From positions 12,484 to 76,483 of the forward strand of contig JBAYRO010000005.1 in the NCBI GenBank assembly GCA_041676645.1: DNA of 64,000 bases, in the 5' to 3' direction. Source of the DNA: JAMLIN01 sp041676645 (GTDB lineage Bacteria > Pseudomonadota > Gammaproteobacteria > Burkholderiales > Burkholderiaceae_E). Made by a program: the position numbers and the translations under genes. Numbering within the stretch: position 1 is the first letter of the stretch; every line of letters starts with the position of its first letter. The notes below the pieces were generated by a model. The model did not search any database. It had not been told where the DNA came from and was given only the letters and a program-made list of their open reading frames with translations. Shown piece after piece: positions 17,620-26,703 of this stretch.

Positions 17620-18780
17620 ATGATCCGCAGCACCTTCCGACTTGCCGTCGGCGCCGCCGCAATCGCCCTTCTGCCCGGCCTCGCCCATGCCCAGGACAAG
17701 CTCCGGGTCGGGCTGATGCTCCCGTATTCCGGCACCTACGCCCAGCTCGGCGAGGCGATCGAGAACGGCTTCCGGCTGTTCGTCGAGGAGAACGGCGGCA
17801 AGCTCGGCGGCCGCGAGATCGAGTATTTCAAGCTCGACGATGAATCCTCGCCGCCCAAGGCGGCCGACAACATGAACCGGCTGGTCAAGCGCGACAACGT
17901 CGACGTGGTGGTGGGCACGGTCCACTCCGGCGTCGCGATGGGCATGGCCAAGATCGCCAAGCAGACCGGCACCCTGATGATCAACCCGAACGCCGGCGCC
18001 GATGCGGTCACCGGGCCGATGTGCGCGAAGAACATCTTCCGCAGTTCCTTCTCGAACTGGCAGCCGGGCTATGCGACCGGCGAGGCGCTCGCGAAGACGG
18101 GCCTCGAGAACGTCGTCACGATCACCTGGAAGTACGCCGCCGGCGCCGAATCGGTGGGCGGCTTCACCGAAGCCTTCGAGAAGGGCGGCGGCAAGGTGGT
18201 CCGCGACCTGACGGTGCCCTTCCCGAACGTCGAGTTCCAGGCCCTGCTCACCGAGATCGCCTCGCTCAAGCCCGATGCGGTCTACACCTTCTTCGCCGGC
18301 GGCGGCGCGGTGAAGTTCGTCAGGGACTACAAGGCCGCCGGCCTCGATTCGATCCCGCTCTACGGCGCCGGCTTCCTCACCGAGGGCACCACCAAGGCGC
18401 AGGGCGAAGCGGCCGAGGGCGTGATCACCGCGATGCACTATGCCGACAATCTCGACAACGAGAAGGACAAGGCCTTCCGGCTCGCCTATGCCAAGTCCTA
18501 CAAGCTGCAGCCCGATGTCTATGCGGTGCAGGGCTACGATGCGGCGCAGATCCTCGCGACGGGACTGGCCGCGACCAATGGCGACGCGAAGCAGATCGAC
18601 GCCTTCCGGGAGGCGGTTCTCGCGGCGAAGTTCGACAGCCCGCGCGGCAGCTTCACGATGTCCGAATCGCACAACCCGGTGCAGGACTTCTATCTGCGCA
18701 AGGTGACCGACGGCGAGAACGCCGTGGTCGGGATGGCCTCCGAGGCGCTGGCCGATCCGGGGCGTGGCTGCAACATGTAA
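17620..18780 (+). CDS. Branched-chain-type ABC transporter substrate-binding protein
   Basis: This is a periplasmic binding protein of the LivK type (Peripla_BP_6). It has 386 residues with a signal peptide ending AHA at about residue 24. The mature part opens LRVGLMLPYSGTYAQLGEAIENGF, shown here in segments: LRVGLMLPYSGTYAQLG is typical of the family. The ribosome site gaggagat precedes the ATG. It heads a livKHMGF-like operon directly after the benzoate-CoA ligase. Such transporters often accompany aromatic-acid genes, so benzoate or a related acid is the likeliest ligand; this is inferred from position. Confidence 0.9.
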   Translation: MIRSTFRLAVGAAAIALLPGLAHAQDKLRVGLMLPYSGTYAQLGEAIENGFRLFVEENGGKLGGREIEYFKLDDESSPPKAADNMNRLVKRDNVDVVVGTVHSGVAMGMAKIAKQTGTLMINPNAGADAVTGPMCAKNIFRSSFSNWQPGYATGEALAKTGLENVVTITWKYAAGAESVGGFTEAFEKGGGKVVRDLTVPFPNVEFQALLTEIASLKPDAVYTFFAGGGAVKFVRDYKAAGLDSIPLYGAGFLTEGTTKAQGEAAEGVITAMHYADNLDNEKDKAFRLAYAKSYKLQPDVYAVQGYDAAQILATGLAATNGDAKQIDAFREAVLAAKFDSPRGSFTMSESHNPVQDFYLRKVTDGENAVVGMASEALADPGRGCNM

Positions 18781-18801
18781 GGCGAGGCCGACCGCCCTGC
18801 A

Positions 18802-19683
18802 ATGGATCTCGCCACTTTCCTGGTCCAGTGCCTGAACTCGATCCAGTTCGGCCTGCTGCTGTTCCTCGTCGCGTCGGGACTGACCCTGATCTTCGGGATC
18901 ATGGGCATCATCAACCTGGCGCACGGCAGCTTCTACATGATCGGCGCCTACATGGCCTATGGCCTGGCGCCGGTCGTGGCCGGATCGGTGGGCGGCGGTT
19001 TCTTCACCACCCTCGCCTTCGGGCTGCTCCTGTCCGTGGTGGTCGGCTACCTGCTGGAATGGGCCTTCTTCAGCTATCTCTATGATCGCGAGCACCTGCA
19101 GCAGGTGCTGATGACCTACGGCCTGATCCTGGTCTTCGATGAACTGCGCAGCATCGTCGTCGGCGACGACGTCCACGGCGTGGCGCCGCCGGCCTGGCTG
19201 GCCGGCAGCATCCCGCTGGGCGAGCTGATGAGCTATCCGGTGTACCGGCTCTTCATCTCGGCGGTATGCATCGCGCTCGCGATCGGGATGTACTTCGTCT
19301 TCACCCGGACCCGCCTGGGCATGATGATCCGGGCCGGCAGCAGCAACCGGGAGATGGTCCAGTCGCTGGGCATCGACATCAAGATCCTCTATCGCTTCGT
19401 GTTCGCCGCCGGCGTCGCGCTCGCGGCGCTGGCCGGCATGATCGCCGCGCCGGTCTCCAGCGTGTATCCGGGCATGGGCGACCAGGTGCTGATCATCTGC
19501 TTCGTGGTGGTGGTGATCGGCGGCATCGGCTCGGTGCGCGGCGCCCTGCTCGCGGCCCTGCTGATCGGCGCGGTCGACACCTTCGGCAAGGTGCTGCTGC
19601 CCGGCGCCGCCGGCGTGCTGATCTACGTGCTGATGGCGGCGATCCTGCTGTGGAAGCCCGCCGGGCTGTTCCGGGCCGGCTGA
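18802..19683 (+). CDS. Branched-chain-type ABC transporter permease (LivH type)
   Basis: This is the first inner-membrane permease of the transporter. It has 293 residues, about eight hydrophobic segments and LivH family sequences: FGIMGIINLAHGSFYMIGAY near the N-terminus and VVIGGIGSVRGALLAALLIG near the C-terminus. It starts 21 bases after the binding-protein gene and its stop shares a base with the next ATG (TGATG). Confidence 0.92.
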   Translation: MDLATFLVQCLNSIQFGLLLFLVASGLTLIFGIMGIINLAHGSFYMIGAYMAYGLAPVVAGSVGGGFFTTLAFGLLLSVVVGYLLEWAFFSYLYDREHLQQVLMTYGLILVFDELRSIVVGDDVHGVAPPAWLAGSIPLGELMSYPVYRLFISAVCIALAIGMYFVFTRTRLGMMIRAGSSNREMVQSLGIDIKILYRFVFAAGVALAALAGMIAAPVSSVYPGMGDQVLIICFVVVVIGGIGSVRGALLAALLIGAVDTFGKVLLPGAAGVLIYVLMAAILLWKPAGLFRAG

Positions 19684-20666
19684 TGACGACATCGCGCCCG
19701 GCCATCGTCCTGTGCCTTGCGGCGGTCGCCGGGCTCGCCCTCTATCCCCTGTTCGCGTCCGACTTCGGGGTCGACCTCACCACCAAGATCCTGATCTACG
19801 CGATCCTCGCGCTCTCGCTCGAACTGCTCGTGGGCCAGACCGGGCTCGTCTGCTTCGGGCAGGCGGCCTTCTTCGGCATCGCCGCCTACGCCACCGTGCG
19901 CTTCTCGCCGGAGTACGCCGCGGCCGCCGTCTGGTGGCTGCTGCCGGCCGCCGTCGCGGCCGCGGCCCTTTTCGCGCTCCTGATGGGCGCGCTGTCGCTG
20001 CGCACCCGCGGGGTGTACTTCATCATGGTCACCCTCGCTTTCTCGCAGATGGCCTACTACGTCATCCACGACACGCCGGTCGGGGGCGGCACCGACGGCA
20101 TCTATCTCAATGTCCTGCCCAGCGTGCCGATCGGCCCGACGCAGCTGCTCGACCTGGGCGATCCCCTGCAGTTCTACTATGTCGCGCTCGGCGCCGTGGT
20201 GGCCTGCTTCGGCCTGCTCGCCCTGGTGCTGCGCTCGCGCTTCGGACGCGCGCTGGCCGGGATGCGCGCCAACGAGCAGCGGATGCGGGCCACCGGCTTC
20301 CCGACCTACCCGTACCAGCTGGCTGCCTTCGTGCTGTCGGGGGCGATCGCCGGCGTCGCCGGCTTCCTGTTCGCCGTCAAGGACGGCTTCGTCAATCCCG
20401 AACTGCTGTCCTGGCACCTCTCGGGGGCGGCGCTGGTCATGATCATCCTCGGCGGGCTCGGCCATCTGCGCGGTGCGGTGCTCGGCGCCTTCGCGCTCAG
20501 CCTGCTCGAGGAACTCTTCCAGTCGCGCGAACTGGTGGGCGGCTTCGCGGACCACTGGCATCTCGGCCTGGGCGCCTCGATCATCGCCTGCGTCGCCTTC
20601 CTGCCGCGCGGCCTGATCGGGCTGCCGCAAATGCTGCGCGCCCGCCCGGGCGGGGATTCCCGGTGA
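19683..20666 (+). CDS. Branched-chain-type ABC transporter permease (LivM type)
   Basis: This is the second permease subunit, 327 residues, with the LivM patterns GQTGLVCFGQAAFFGIAAY and TRGVYFIMVTLAFSQMAYY, and a C-terminal GGLGHLRGAVLGAF segment. It pairs with the LivH-type subunit in the membrane. The ATG overlaps the preceding stop by one base, and its own stop overlaps the ATPase start by four. Confidence 0.92.
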   Translation: MTTSRPAIVLCLAAVAGLALYPLFASDFGVDLTTKILIYAILALSLELLVGQTGLVCFGQAAFFGIAAYATVRFSPEYAAAAVWWLLPAAVAAAALFALLMGALSLRTRGVYFIMVTLAFSQMAYYVIHDTPVGGGTDGIYLNVLPSVPIGPTQLLDLGDPLQFYYVALGAVVACFGLLALVLRSRFGRALAGMRANEQRMRATGFPTYPYQLAAFVLSGAIAGVAGFLFAVKDGFVNPELLSWHLSGAALVMIILGGLGHLRGAVLGAFALSLLEELFQSRELVGGFADHWHLGLGASIIACVAFLPRGLIGLPQMLRARPGGDSR

Positions 20667-21418
20667 GCGCCGGCGAGATCCTGCTCGCCGGTCGCGGCAT
20701 CCGTCGCGTCTGGGGCGGACTCGTCGCCCTGGACGAGGTATCGATCGAGGTTCGCCGCGGCGAGGTCCATGCCCTGATCGGCACCAATGGCGCCGGCAAG
20801 TCGACGCTGGTGAACATCCTCGCCGGCGAGATTCCGCCCACCGCCGGACGGGTCGAACTCCTCGGTCGCGATGTCGGCGCCTGGTCGCAGCCGCGCCGCG
20901 CCCGCGCGGGCCTGGCCCGCAGCTACCAGCGCACGACCATCTTTCCCGAGTTCAGCGTGCTCGAGAACTGCCGCCTCTGCGCCCAGGCGAAGCATCCACG
21001 CCCCTGGGCGTTCTGGTCGGCAGCGGCCCGCTGCGAGACCAGCCTGGACGCGGCCAGGCGCGCCGCCGTCCGGGTCGGTCTGGGCGACGATCTCCACCGC
21101 AAGGCGGGCCTGCTCTCGCACGGCGGGCGCCGCCAGCTCGAGATCGGCATGTGCCTGGCGACCCGGCCCCGGGTGCTGCTGCTCGACGAACCGCTCGCCG
21201 GCATGGGCGCCGAGGAAACCGAGAGGATGCTGGCGCTCATCGAGGAACTGCGCCCCGACCATGGGATCCTGCTGGTCGAGCACGACATGGATGCGGTCTT
21301 CCGGATCGCCGACCGGATCACGGTGATGGTCAACGGCCAGGTGATCGCCTCGGACCTGCCGGGCGCGATCCGCAACGATCCCGACGTCCAGGCCGCCTAT
21401 CTCGGGGAGCCGGCGTGA
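20663..21418 (+). CDS. Branched-chain-type ABC transporter ATPase (LivG type)
   Basis: This is a cytoplasmic ATP-binding subunit of 251 residues. It has Walker A GTNGAGKST (about 40-48), the LivG-typical ARSYQRTTIFPEFSVLEN segment, a variant signature LSHGGRRQLE where LSGGQ is usual, Walker B VLLLDEPLAGMG, and the H-loop VEHDMDAVF. GTG start overlapping the permease stop (GTGA). Confidence 0.92.
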   Translation: MSAGEILLAGRGIRRVWGGLVALDEVSIEVRRGEVHALIGTNGAGKSTLVNILAGEIPPTAGRVELLGRDVGAWSQPRRARAGLARSYQRTTIFPEFSVLENCRLCAQAKHPRPWAFWSAAARCETSLDAARRAAVRVGLGDDLHRKAGLLSHGGRRQLEIGMCLATRPRVLLLDEPLAGMGAEETERMLALIEELRPDHGILLVEHDMDAVFRIADRITVMVNGQVIASDLPGAIRNDPDVQAAYLGEPA

Positions 21419-22137
21419 GCGCGTCGCCGCCCGGAGTCTTTCTCGAAGCCAGCGACATCCACGCCTGGTACGGCAGCAGCCATGTGCTGCACGGTATCGA
21501 CCTGCGCATCGAGCGCGGCCGCACCGTCGGCCTGCTCGGGCGCAACGGCATGGGCAAGTCGACCCTGATCCGCAGCCTGCTCGGCCATGTCACCCAGCGC
21601 TCGGGTCGCATCGTGGTCGGCGGACGCGATCTCTCCCGCGCCCGCCCCCACCAGCTTGCCCGCTGCGGCGTCGGCTATGTGCCCGAGGGCCGCGGCGTCT
21701 TCCCCAATCTGTCGGTGCGCGAGAACCTCGTCATGGCGGCCCGGCCCGGTATCGACGGCCGGCGCGACTGGCCGCTCGAACGGATCCTCGAGACCTTTCC
21801 GCGGCTTGCCGAGCGCATCGACCATCCCGGCGCGCAACTGTCCGGCGGCGAGCAGCAGATGCTGTCGATCGGCCGGGCGCTGATGACCCATCCCGAGCTG
21901 ATCATCCTCGACGAAGCGACCGAGGGCCTCGCGCCGCTGGTGGTGCAGGAGATCTGGCGGGTGATCGAGGCGATCCGCGCCGACGGCATCGCCGCCCTGA
22001 TCGTCGACCGCGACTATCGCCGCGTTGCCACCCATGCGGATTCGCTGGTGGTGCTGCGCAAGGGCCAGGTTGCGCTCGCCGGTCCGGCGGGCGAACTCAT
22101 GCGGTCCACCGAACTGGCCGAACTGCTCGGCGTCTGA
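21415..22137 (+). CDS. Branched-chain-type ABC transporter ATPase (LivF type)
   Basis: This is the second ATPase, 240 residues: Walker A GRNGMGKST, VPEGRGVFPNLSVREN (typical of LivF), signature LSGGEQQM, Walker B LIILDEATEGLAP. The H-loop region reads VDRDYRRV, so the usual His (as in VEQN or VEHD) is replaced here by Arg; LivF proteins vary at this place. It has a GTG start overlapping the LivG stop and is the last gene of the transporter. Confidence 0.92.
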   Translation: MSASPPGVFLEASDIHAWYGSSHVLHGIDLRIERGRTVGLLGRNGMGKSTLIRSLLGHVTQRSGRIVVGGRDLSRARPHQLARCGVGYVPEGRGVFPNLSVRENLVMAARPGIDGRRDWPLERILETFPRLAERIDHPGAQLSGGEQQMLSIGRALMTHPELIILDEATEGLAPLVVQEIWRVIEAIRADGIAALIVDRDYRRVATHADSLVVLRKGQVALAGPAGELMRSTELAELLGV

Positions 22138-22300
22138 ATGCCCGGCCAGGCGGCGGCAGCGATCGTGCCCACGAAAGCGGCACCGAACGGACCCGCGGAA
22201 CCCACCGGAAGCTGCTCATGCACCGCACCCCATGATAGGCTACTGCGCTTTCGGAACAAGGCAACCGAGACCCCCAGCAACCCCAGACCCGAGGTCCATC

Positions 22301-23098
22301 ATGCCCGCCTTCGTCCCCGCGGCTGCCCGGACGCTGAGCATCCTCGAGGCGTTCGCGCGCGAGCAGCGCGAGCTCAGCAATTCCGAGGTCGCCGCGCTGC
22401 TCGACATCGCCGACAGCAGCAGTTCGGATCTGCTCCACACGCTCCACGAACTCGGCTATGTCATGCGCACCGCGCGTAGCCGCCGCTTCTATCCCACGCA
22501 ACGCCTCATCTCGGTGGCGCGCGCCATTGCCGAGCATGATCCGGTCGACATCGCGATCCGCGAAGCGATCGAACTGCTCAGCCGACGCACCGGCGAAACG
22601 GCGCTCTGCGGGCGGCTCGACGGGCACAAGGTGAACGTGGTCGGCATCCAGGAAGGCAGCTACGCCCTGCGCTACATCCAGCGCACCGGCACGCGCGTAG
22701 CCGTGCACCTGTCGTCCCTCGGTCGTGCCCTGCTCGCCATCCTGCCCGAGGACGAAGCCATGAGCCTGCTCGACGGGCGACTGCTGCGCAGCGTCACCAC
22801 CTCGGAGTCGGGCGACATCGACATCCTGCGCACGAAGATCGCCCAGGCGCGTACCGACGGCTATGCATGGGTCGATGGCGAAGGGATGCCCGGCGTCGCC
22901 GGCATCTCGGTGGCGGGCATGATCGGCCCCGAGCCGATCGCGATCGCGCTGGCGGGGCCCGCGGAACGCTTCCGCGCCCATCGGGAAGAGTATTGCCGCC
23001 AGCTGCTCGAGATCCGCAGCCTGGTCTTCGGTCCCGAATCGCCGGGCGTACGCTCACGCAAGCCGCGTCGGCGCCGGCATCTCGTTCGCGTCGCCTGA
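22301..23098 (+). CDS. IclR-family transcriptional regulator
   Basis: This is a 265-residue regulator with an N-terminal winged helix-turn-helix (about 5-70, ARTLSILEAFAREQRELSNSEVAALL) and a C-terminal IclR effector domain (DGHKVNVVG, HLSSLGRALLA, GMPGVAGISVAG). IclR proteins often control aromatic or acyl-CoA pathways. It lies 163 bases after the transporter in the same direction, and may regulate it or the following genes. The C-terminal tail is Arg-rich. ATG at 22301 with a gagg ribosome site. Confidence 0.92.
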   Translation: MPAFVPAAARTLSILEAFAREQRELSNSEVAALLDIADSSSSDLLHTLHELGYVMRTARSRRFYPTQRLISVARAIAEHDPVDIAIREAIELLSRRTGETALCGRLDGHKVNVVGIQEGSYALRYIQRTGTRVAVHLSSLGRALLAILPEDEAMSLLDGRLLRSVTTSESGDIDILRTKIAQARTDGYAWVDGEGMPGVAGISVAGMIGPEPIAIALAGPAERFRAHREEYCRQLLEIRSLVFGPESPGVRSRKPRRRRHLVRVA

Positions 23099-23130
23099 TC
23101 CGCCGCCGCCGGGGCGCGCGGCGCTCCACC

Positions 23131-23159
23131 CTGCCAAAATCGTAAGCCTGACTTACAAT
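23131..23159 (+). promoter_or_regulatory. Predicted MarR-operon promoter with palindromic operator
   Basis: A -35-like CTGCCA (23131-23136) and a -10 TACAAT (23154-23159) are 17 bases apart. The perfect inverted repeat GTAAG-CCTGA-CTTAC (23142-23156) lies between and across them, a natural place for autorepression by the MarR protein. The -10 ends only five bases before the ATG at 23165, so the transcript may have little or no leader. Confidence 0.55.
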
Positions 23160-23164
23160 CAGGC

Positions 23165-23680
23165 ATGCATATCAATACGGATCCGGGCAGCGTCGATGGC
23201 CTGCGGGTGAATCCCGACGGCTTCGGCTTCCTGCTCGCCGACGTCGCCCGGCTGATGCGCCGCCGCTTCCGGGCGGGCATGGCGACCGAACCCCTCTGTC
23301 CGGCGCTGACGCCCGCCCAGTCGCGTGCGCTGACCTGGATCTGGCGTCACGAGGGCGCGCACCAGCGGGCGATCGCCGACCTGCTCGACATCCAGCCCAT
23401 GACCCTGGCTCGCCTCGTCGACCAGCTCGCCGAGCTCGGCCTCGTCGAGCGGCGGCCCGACCCGGCGGACCGGCGCGCCTGGCGTCTCTACCTGACCGGG
23501 TCAGCGAGCCCGCGGCTGCATGCGATCCGCCGCACCGGCGCCAGTACGCGCAGCACCGCCCTGCGGGGCTTCGAACCCGACGAAGCCGAGCAACTCATGG
23601 CGATGCTGCATCGGGTGCGCGCAAACCTCGCGGACGATATCGATCACGACCACGACACCGGGGAGGACGACAGATCATGA
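23165..23680 (+). CDS. MarR-family transcriptional regulator
   Basis: This is a 171-residue winged-helix regulator. The recognition region (about 55-85, HQRAIADLLDIQPMTLARLVDQL) is followed by the wing with the family signature VERRPDPADRRAWRLYLT. It heads an operon with an oxidoreductase, an exporter and an SDR, a common arrangement for MarR control of defence against small phenolic or electrophilic compounds. The last codons are Asp/His-rich. The gene overlaps the next by four bases. The start codon is uncertain because the predicted promoter is so close; a GTG about 40 bases downstream is an alternative. Confidence 0.88.
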   Translation: MHINTDPGSVDGLRVNPDGFGFLLADVARLMRRRFRAGMATEPLCPALTPAQSRALTWIWRHEGAHQRAIADLLDIQPMTLARLVDQLAELGLVERRPDPADRRAWRLYLTGSASPRLHAIRRTGASTRSTALRGFEPDEAEQLMAMLHRVRANLADDIDHDHDTGEDDRS

Positions 23681-24648
23681 AGGCTGCGGTAGTCACGGCA
23701 AGAGGCCTCGAGGTCCGCGATGTCGACGTTCCGGTCGCCGGGCCCGAGGAGGTGCTGGTCCGGGTGCGGGCGAGCGGCCTGAATCGCGCCGATCTCGGCA
23801 TGCGGGCCGGGCATGCGCACGGCTCGAGCGGTGGCGTCGGCACCGTCCTCGGGCTCGAGTGCGCGGGCGAGGTGGTCGCCACCGGCCTCGGAATCGACGA
23901 CCTGGCGCTGGGCGACCGGGTGATGTGCTCGGTGCGCGGCGGCCATGCCGAGTACGCGCTCGCGCATCGCGGCCGGGTCCATCGCATCCCCGCGAACATG
24001 AGCTTCGCGGAGGCCGCCTGCTATCCGGTCGCACTGCAGACCATGCACGATGCGGTCGTGGTGCGCGGGCGCCTCGCGCCGGGCGAATCGGTGCTGGTCC
24101 AGGGCGCTTCCTCCGGCGTCGGGCTCATGGCGCTGCAGATCGCGCGCCGCTTCGGCGCGAAGCAGGTCATCGGCAGCTCCGGCAACGATGCCCGCCGCAA
24201 GCGCCTGCACGAATTCGGCGCCGACGCCAGCATCGACACCCGTGATCCCGACTGGCCCGAGGAGGTGCTGCGCCTGACCGACGGACGCGGCGTCGACCTG
24301 GTGGTCGACCAGCTTGCCGGGCCCTATGCCAACGGCAATCTGCGCGCGACGGCGGTGCTCGGGCGAATCGTCAACGTCGGGCGGCTGGCCGGCATGCACG
24401 CCGACTTCGACTTCGACCTGCACGCCCTGCGCCGCATCGAATACATCGGCGTCACCTTCCGTACCCGCAGCGTCGCCGAGGTGAACGAGATCAATCGCCT
24501 GATGATCGCCAACCTCGGGGCGGCGCTGGCCGCCGGGGAACTGCGCCTGCCGATCGATCGCCGCTTCCCGCTCGACCAGGCCGATGCCGCCCTCGACCAC
24601 ATGCAGGCGAACGCCCATTTCGGCAAGCTGGTGCTGGAGGTCGGCTGA
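23677..24648 (+). CDS. Zinc-independent quinone-oxidoreductase-like dehydrogenase (MDR family)
   Basis: This NADPH-dependent medium-chain reductase has 323 residues. It has an N-terminal GroES-like domain (EEVLVRVRASGLNRADLGMR, ERAGEV-like LECAGEVV) and a Rossmann domain with VQGASSGVGLMALQIARRFGA. The structural-zinc cysteines of alcohol dehydrogenases are absent, as in quinone reductase (Qor/PIG3) types. A C-terminal FPLDQADAALDHMQANAHFGKLVLEV segment, given here only as HFGKLVL, is typical. Likely substrate: quinones or other electrophiles. Confidence 0.9.
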   Translation: MKAAVVTARGLEVRDVDVPVAGPEEVLVRVRASGLNRADLGMRAGHAHGSSGGVGTVLGLECAGEVVATGLGIDDLALGDRVMCSVRGGHAEYALAHRGRVHRIPANMSFAEAACYPVALQTMHDAVVVRGRLAPGESVLVQGASSGVGLMALQIARRFGAKQVIGSSGNDARRKRLHEFGADASIDTRDPDWPEEVLRLTDGRGVDLVVDQLAGPYANGNLRATAVLGRIVNVGRLAGMHADFDFDLHALRRIEYIGVTFRTRSVAEVNEINRLMIANLGAALAAGELRLPIDRRFPLDQADAALDHMQANAHFGKLVLEVG

Positions 24649-24655
24649 GGACCCG

Positions 24656-25885
24656 ATGAGCACTTTCTCCGGTTCCGCCGAGCCGGCGCTGCGCGATCCC
24701 GCCGTCGCGGCGCCCGCGCTGTGGCTGGTCGCCGCGATGCCCGCGCTCGCGATCTTCGCCTCGCTGGTCTACATGCCCTCGATCGAGGCGATGGCGATGG
24801 ATTTCGCCGTCGGCACCGAGGCGATCCAGCATACCGTCACCATCTATCTCGCGTCGCTGTCGGCTTGCGCACTGCTGGTCGGCCCGCTCAGCGATCGCTA
24901 TGGCCGGCGACTGATCTCGATGCTGGCCATGACGATCTTCGCGATCGGCAGCCTGCTCGCACTGGCCTCGGACAGCATCGGCTGGCTGATGGCGGCCCGT
25001 TTCCTGCAAGGGATGGGCGCGAGCGGCGGCATCGTCCTGCCCCGCTCGATGGTGCGCGACGCGCTCCATGATCGCCATGCCGCCCGGGCGAGCGCCACGA
25101 TCGCGATGTCGATCTCGGTGGTGCCGATGGTGACTCCGCTGATCGGCGGCCATATCCAGGACATCGCCGGCTGGCGCGCCAACTTCGCGATCGTGGCGGT
25201 GCTGGCGGTCGCGCTGTGGATCGCCGCCTGGCAGCGCCTTCACGAAACCCTGCCCCCGGCCCGGCGCTTCGTCGACGGCGCCCGCGCGATGCTGCTCGGC
25301 TATGTGTCGCTGTTCGCCAACCGGCAGTTCATGGTCCACGCCCTGCCGATCGCGCTGGGCGCGGTCGCCATCTTCTCGTACCAGACCGAGGCGCCGGTGC
25401 TGCTCATCGCCGACCTGAAGGTGCCGCCCACCGAATACGGCTACTACGCCGCCATGCCGGCCATGGGCTTCTTCCTCGGCACCTCGATGACGCGGCGCTA
25501 CGCCTTGTCGGTCAGCCGCGCCCGGCTGATCGAGATCGGCTGCGGCCTGTATGTGCTCGCCGGCCTGGCGATGGCGCTGTTGGCCATCGTGTTCGGGCCG
25601 AACCCCTGGCTGATCGCGCTGCCGATGGTGGTGTTCGGCGCGGGCAACGGGCTCGTGATGCCCAACGCCAACATCGGCGGCCTCGGCGCGGCGCCCCTGC
25701 TGGTCGGCTGCGCTTCGGCCCTGTCCAGTTCCCTGCGCATGGGCTCGGGATCGCTGGGCAGCAGCCTCGTCACCCACCTCCCGGCAGGCTCGGCCACCGC
25801 GCTCGGCCTGCTGGTCGCGGGCACGGGCGCCGCCGCGCTCGCATCCTGGTTCGCACTCGGCCGCGGCCGACCTGGGATACAGTGA
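24656..25885 (+). CDS. Bcr/CflA-type MFS drug exporter
   Basis: This is a 409-residue, twelve-helix antiporter of the inner membrane. It has motif A between helices 2 and 3 (GPLSDRYGRRLI) and the Bcr/CflA-type helix-4/5 sequences RFLQGMGASGGIVLPRSMVRD and VPMVTPLIGGHIQDIAGWR. It starts eight bases after the oxidoreductase gene. In the MarR-led operon it probably exports the compound that the regulator senses. Substrate unknown. Confidence 0.88.
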   Translation: MSTFSGSAEPALRDPAVAAPALWLVAAMPALAIFASLVYMPSIEAMAMDFAVGTEAIQHTVTIYLASLSACALLVGPLSDRYGRRLISMLAMTIFAIGSLLALASDSIGWLMAARFLQGMGASGGIVLPRSMVRDALHDRHAARASATIAMSISVVPMVTPLIGGHIQDIAGWRANFAIVAVLAVALWIAAWQRLHETLPPARRFVDGARAMLLGYVSLFANRQFMVHALPIALGAVAIFSYQTEAPVLLIADLKVPPTEYGYYAAMPAMGFFLGTSMTRRYALSVSRARLIEIGCGLYVLAGLAMALLAIVFGPNPWLIALPMVVFGAGNGLVMPNANIGGLGAAPLLVGCASALSSSLRMGSGSLGSSLVTHLPAGSATALGLLVAGTGAAALASWFALGRGRPGIQ

Positions 25886-25931
25886 TCACCGGGCGATGAG
25901 CGCCCGAGCAGAACAGACACCCGGAGGAGCC

Positions 25932-26696
25932 ATGGATATCAAGGGCAGGATTGCCGTCGTCACCGGAGCCGCCAGCGGCATCGGACGCGCCACCGCGCTG
26001 AAGTTCGCCGCCGAGGGCGCGGCCGGCGTCGTCGTGGCCGACCTGAACGAAACCGAGCTCGACAAGGTCGCCGCACAGACCGGCGGGCTCGCGGTACGCT
26101 GCGATGTCGGTCGCGAGGACGAGATCCAGCGACTCGTCGACGCCGCCCACCAGCGCTACGGACGCATCGACGTGTTCTTCTCGAACGCGGGCATCCTCGG
26201 CGGCGGCGGACCCGAGGCGCCGGACGAGCTCTGGGACGCCATGTGGCGCATCCACCTGATGGCGCATGTGTGGGCGGCGCGCGCCGTCGTCGAGCCGATG
26301 ATCGCCGCCGGCGGCGGCCAGTTCATCATCACGGCTTCGGCGGCGGGCCTGCTGAACATCATCGAGTCGGCCCCCTACGGCGTCACCAAGCACGCCGCGG
26401 TGGCCTTCGCCGAATGGCTGTCGATCGCCTACGGTCGTCGCGGGCTCGATGTCGCCTGCCTGTGCCCGCAGGCGGTGCGCACCGGCATGGTCCCGGGCGA
26501 TGGCGGCTCGGCCGGCGGCGACGGCATCCTGAGCGCCGAGCAGGTTGCCGAGGATGTTCTCGAGGCGATGCGCGAGAGTCGTTTCCTGGTGCTGCCGCAT
26601 CCCCAGGTGCTCGACTACATGCGCGCCAAGACCCGCGACTACGATCGCTGGCTCGGCGGCATGCAGAAGATGTTCATGAAGGCCAATCCGCAGTGA
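25932..26696 (+). CDS. Short-chain dehydrogenase/reductase
   Basis: This is a 254-residue classical SDR: nucleotide-binding TGAASGIG (near residue 11), the strand-4 motif SNAG, the active-site Ser in ITASAAG, and the Y-x-x-x-K pair in PYGVTKHA. The ATG at 25932 follows a strong ribosome site (ggagga). Last gene of the MarR-led group. The C-terminal part (YDRWLGGMQKMFMKANPQ) resembles SDRs of unknown substrate. Confidence 0.9.
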   Translation: MDIKGRIAVVTGAASGIGRATALKFAAEGAAGVVVADLNETELDKVAAQTGGLAVRCDVGREDEIQRLVDAAHQRYGRIDVFFSNAGILGGGGPEAPDELWDAMWRIHLMAHVWAARAVVEPMIAAGGGQFIITASAAGLLNIIESAPYGVTKHAAVAFAEWLSIAYGRRGLDVACLCPQAVRTGMVPGDGGSAGGDGILSAEQVAEDVLEAMRESRFLVLPHPQVLDYMRAKTRDYDRWLGGMQKMFMKANPQ

Positions 26697-26703
26697 AGCG
26701 CGA

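Noticed and set aside
16828..19692. Open frame of about 950 codons antisense to the ligase and liv genes
   Set aside because: Overlaps three clear genes on the other strand; composition (His, Asp, Gly, Arg runs) is that of a GC shadow.
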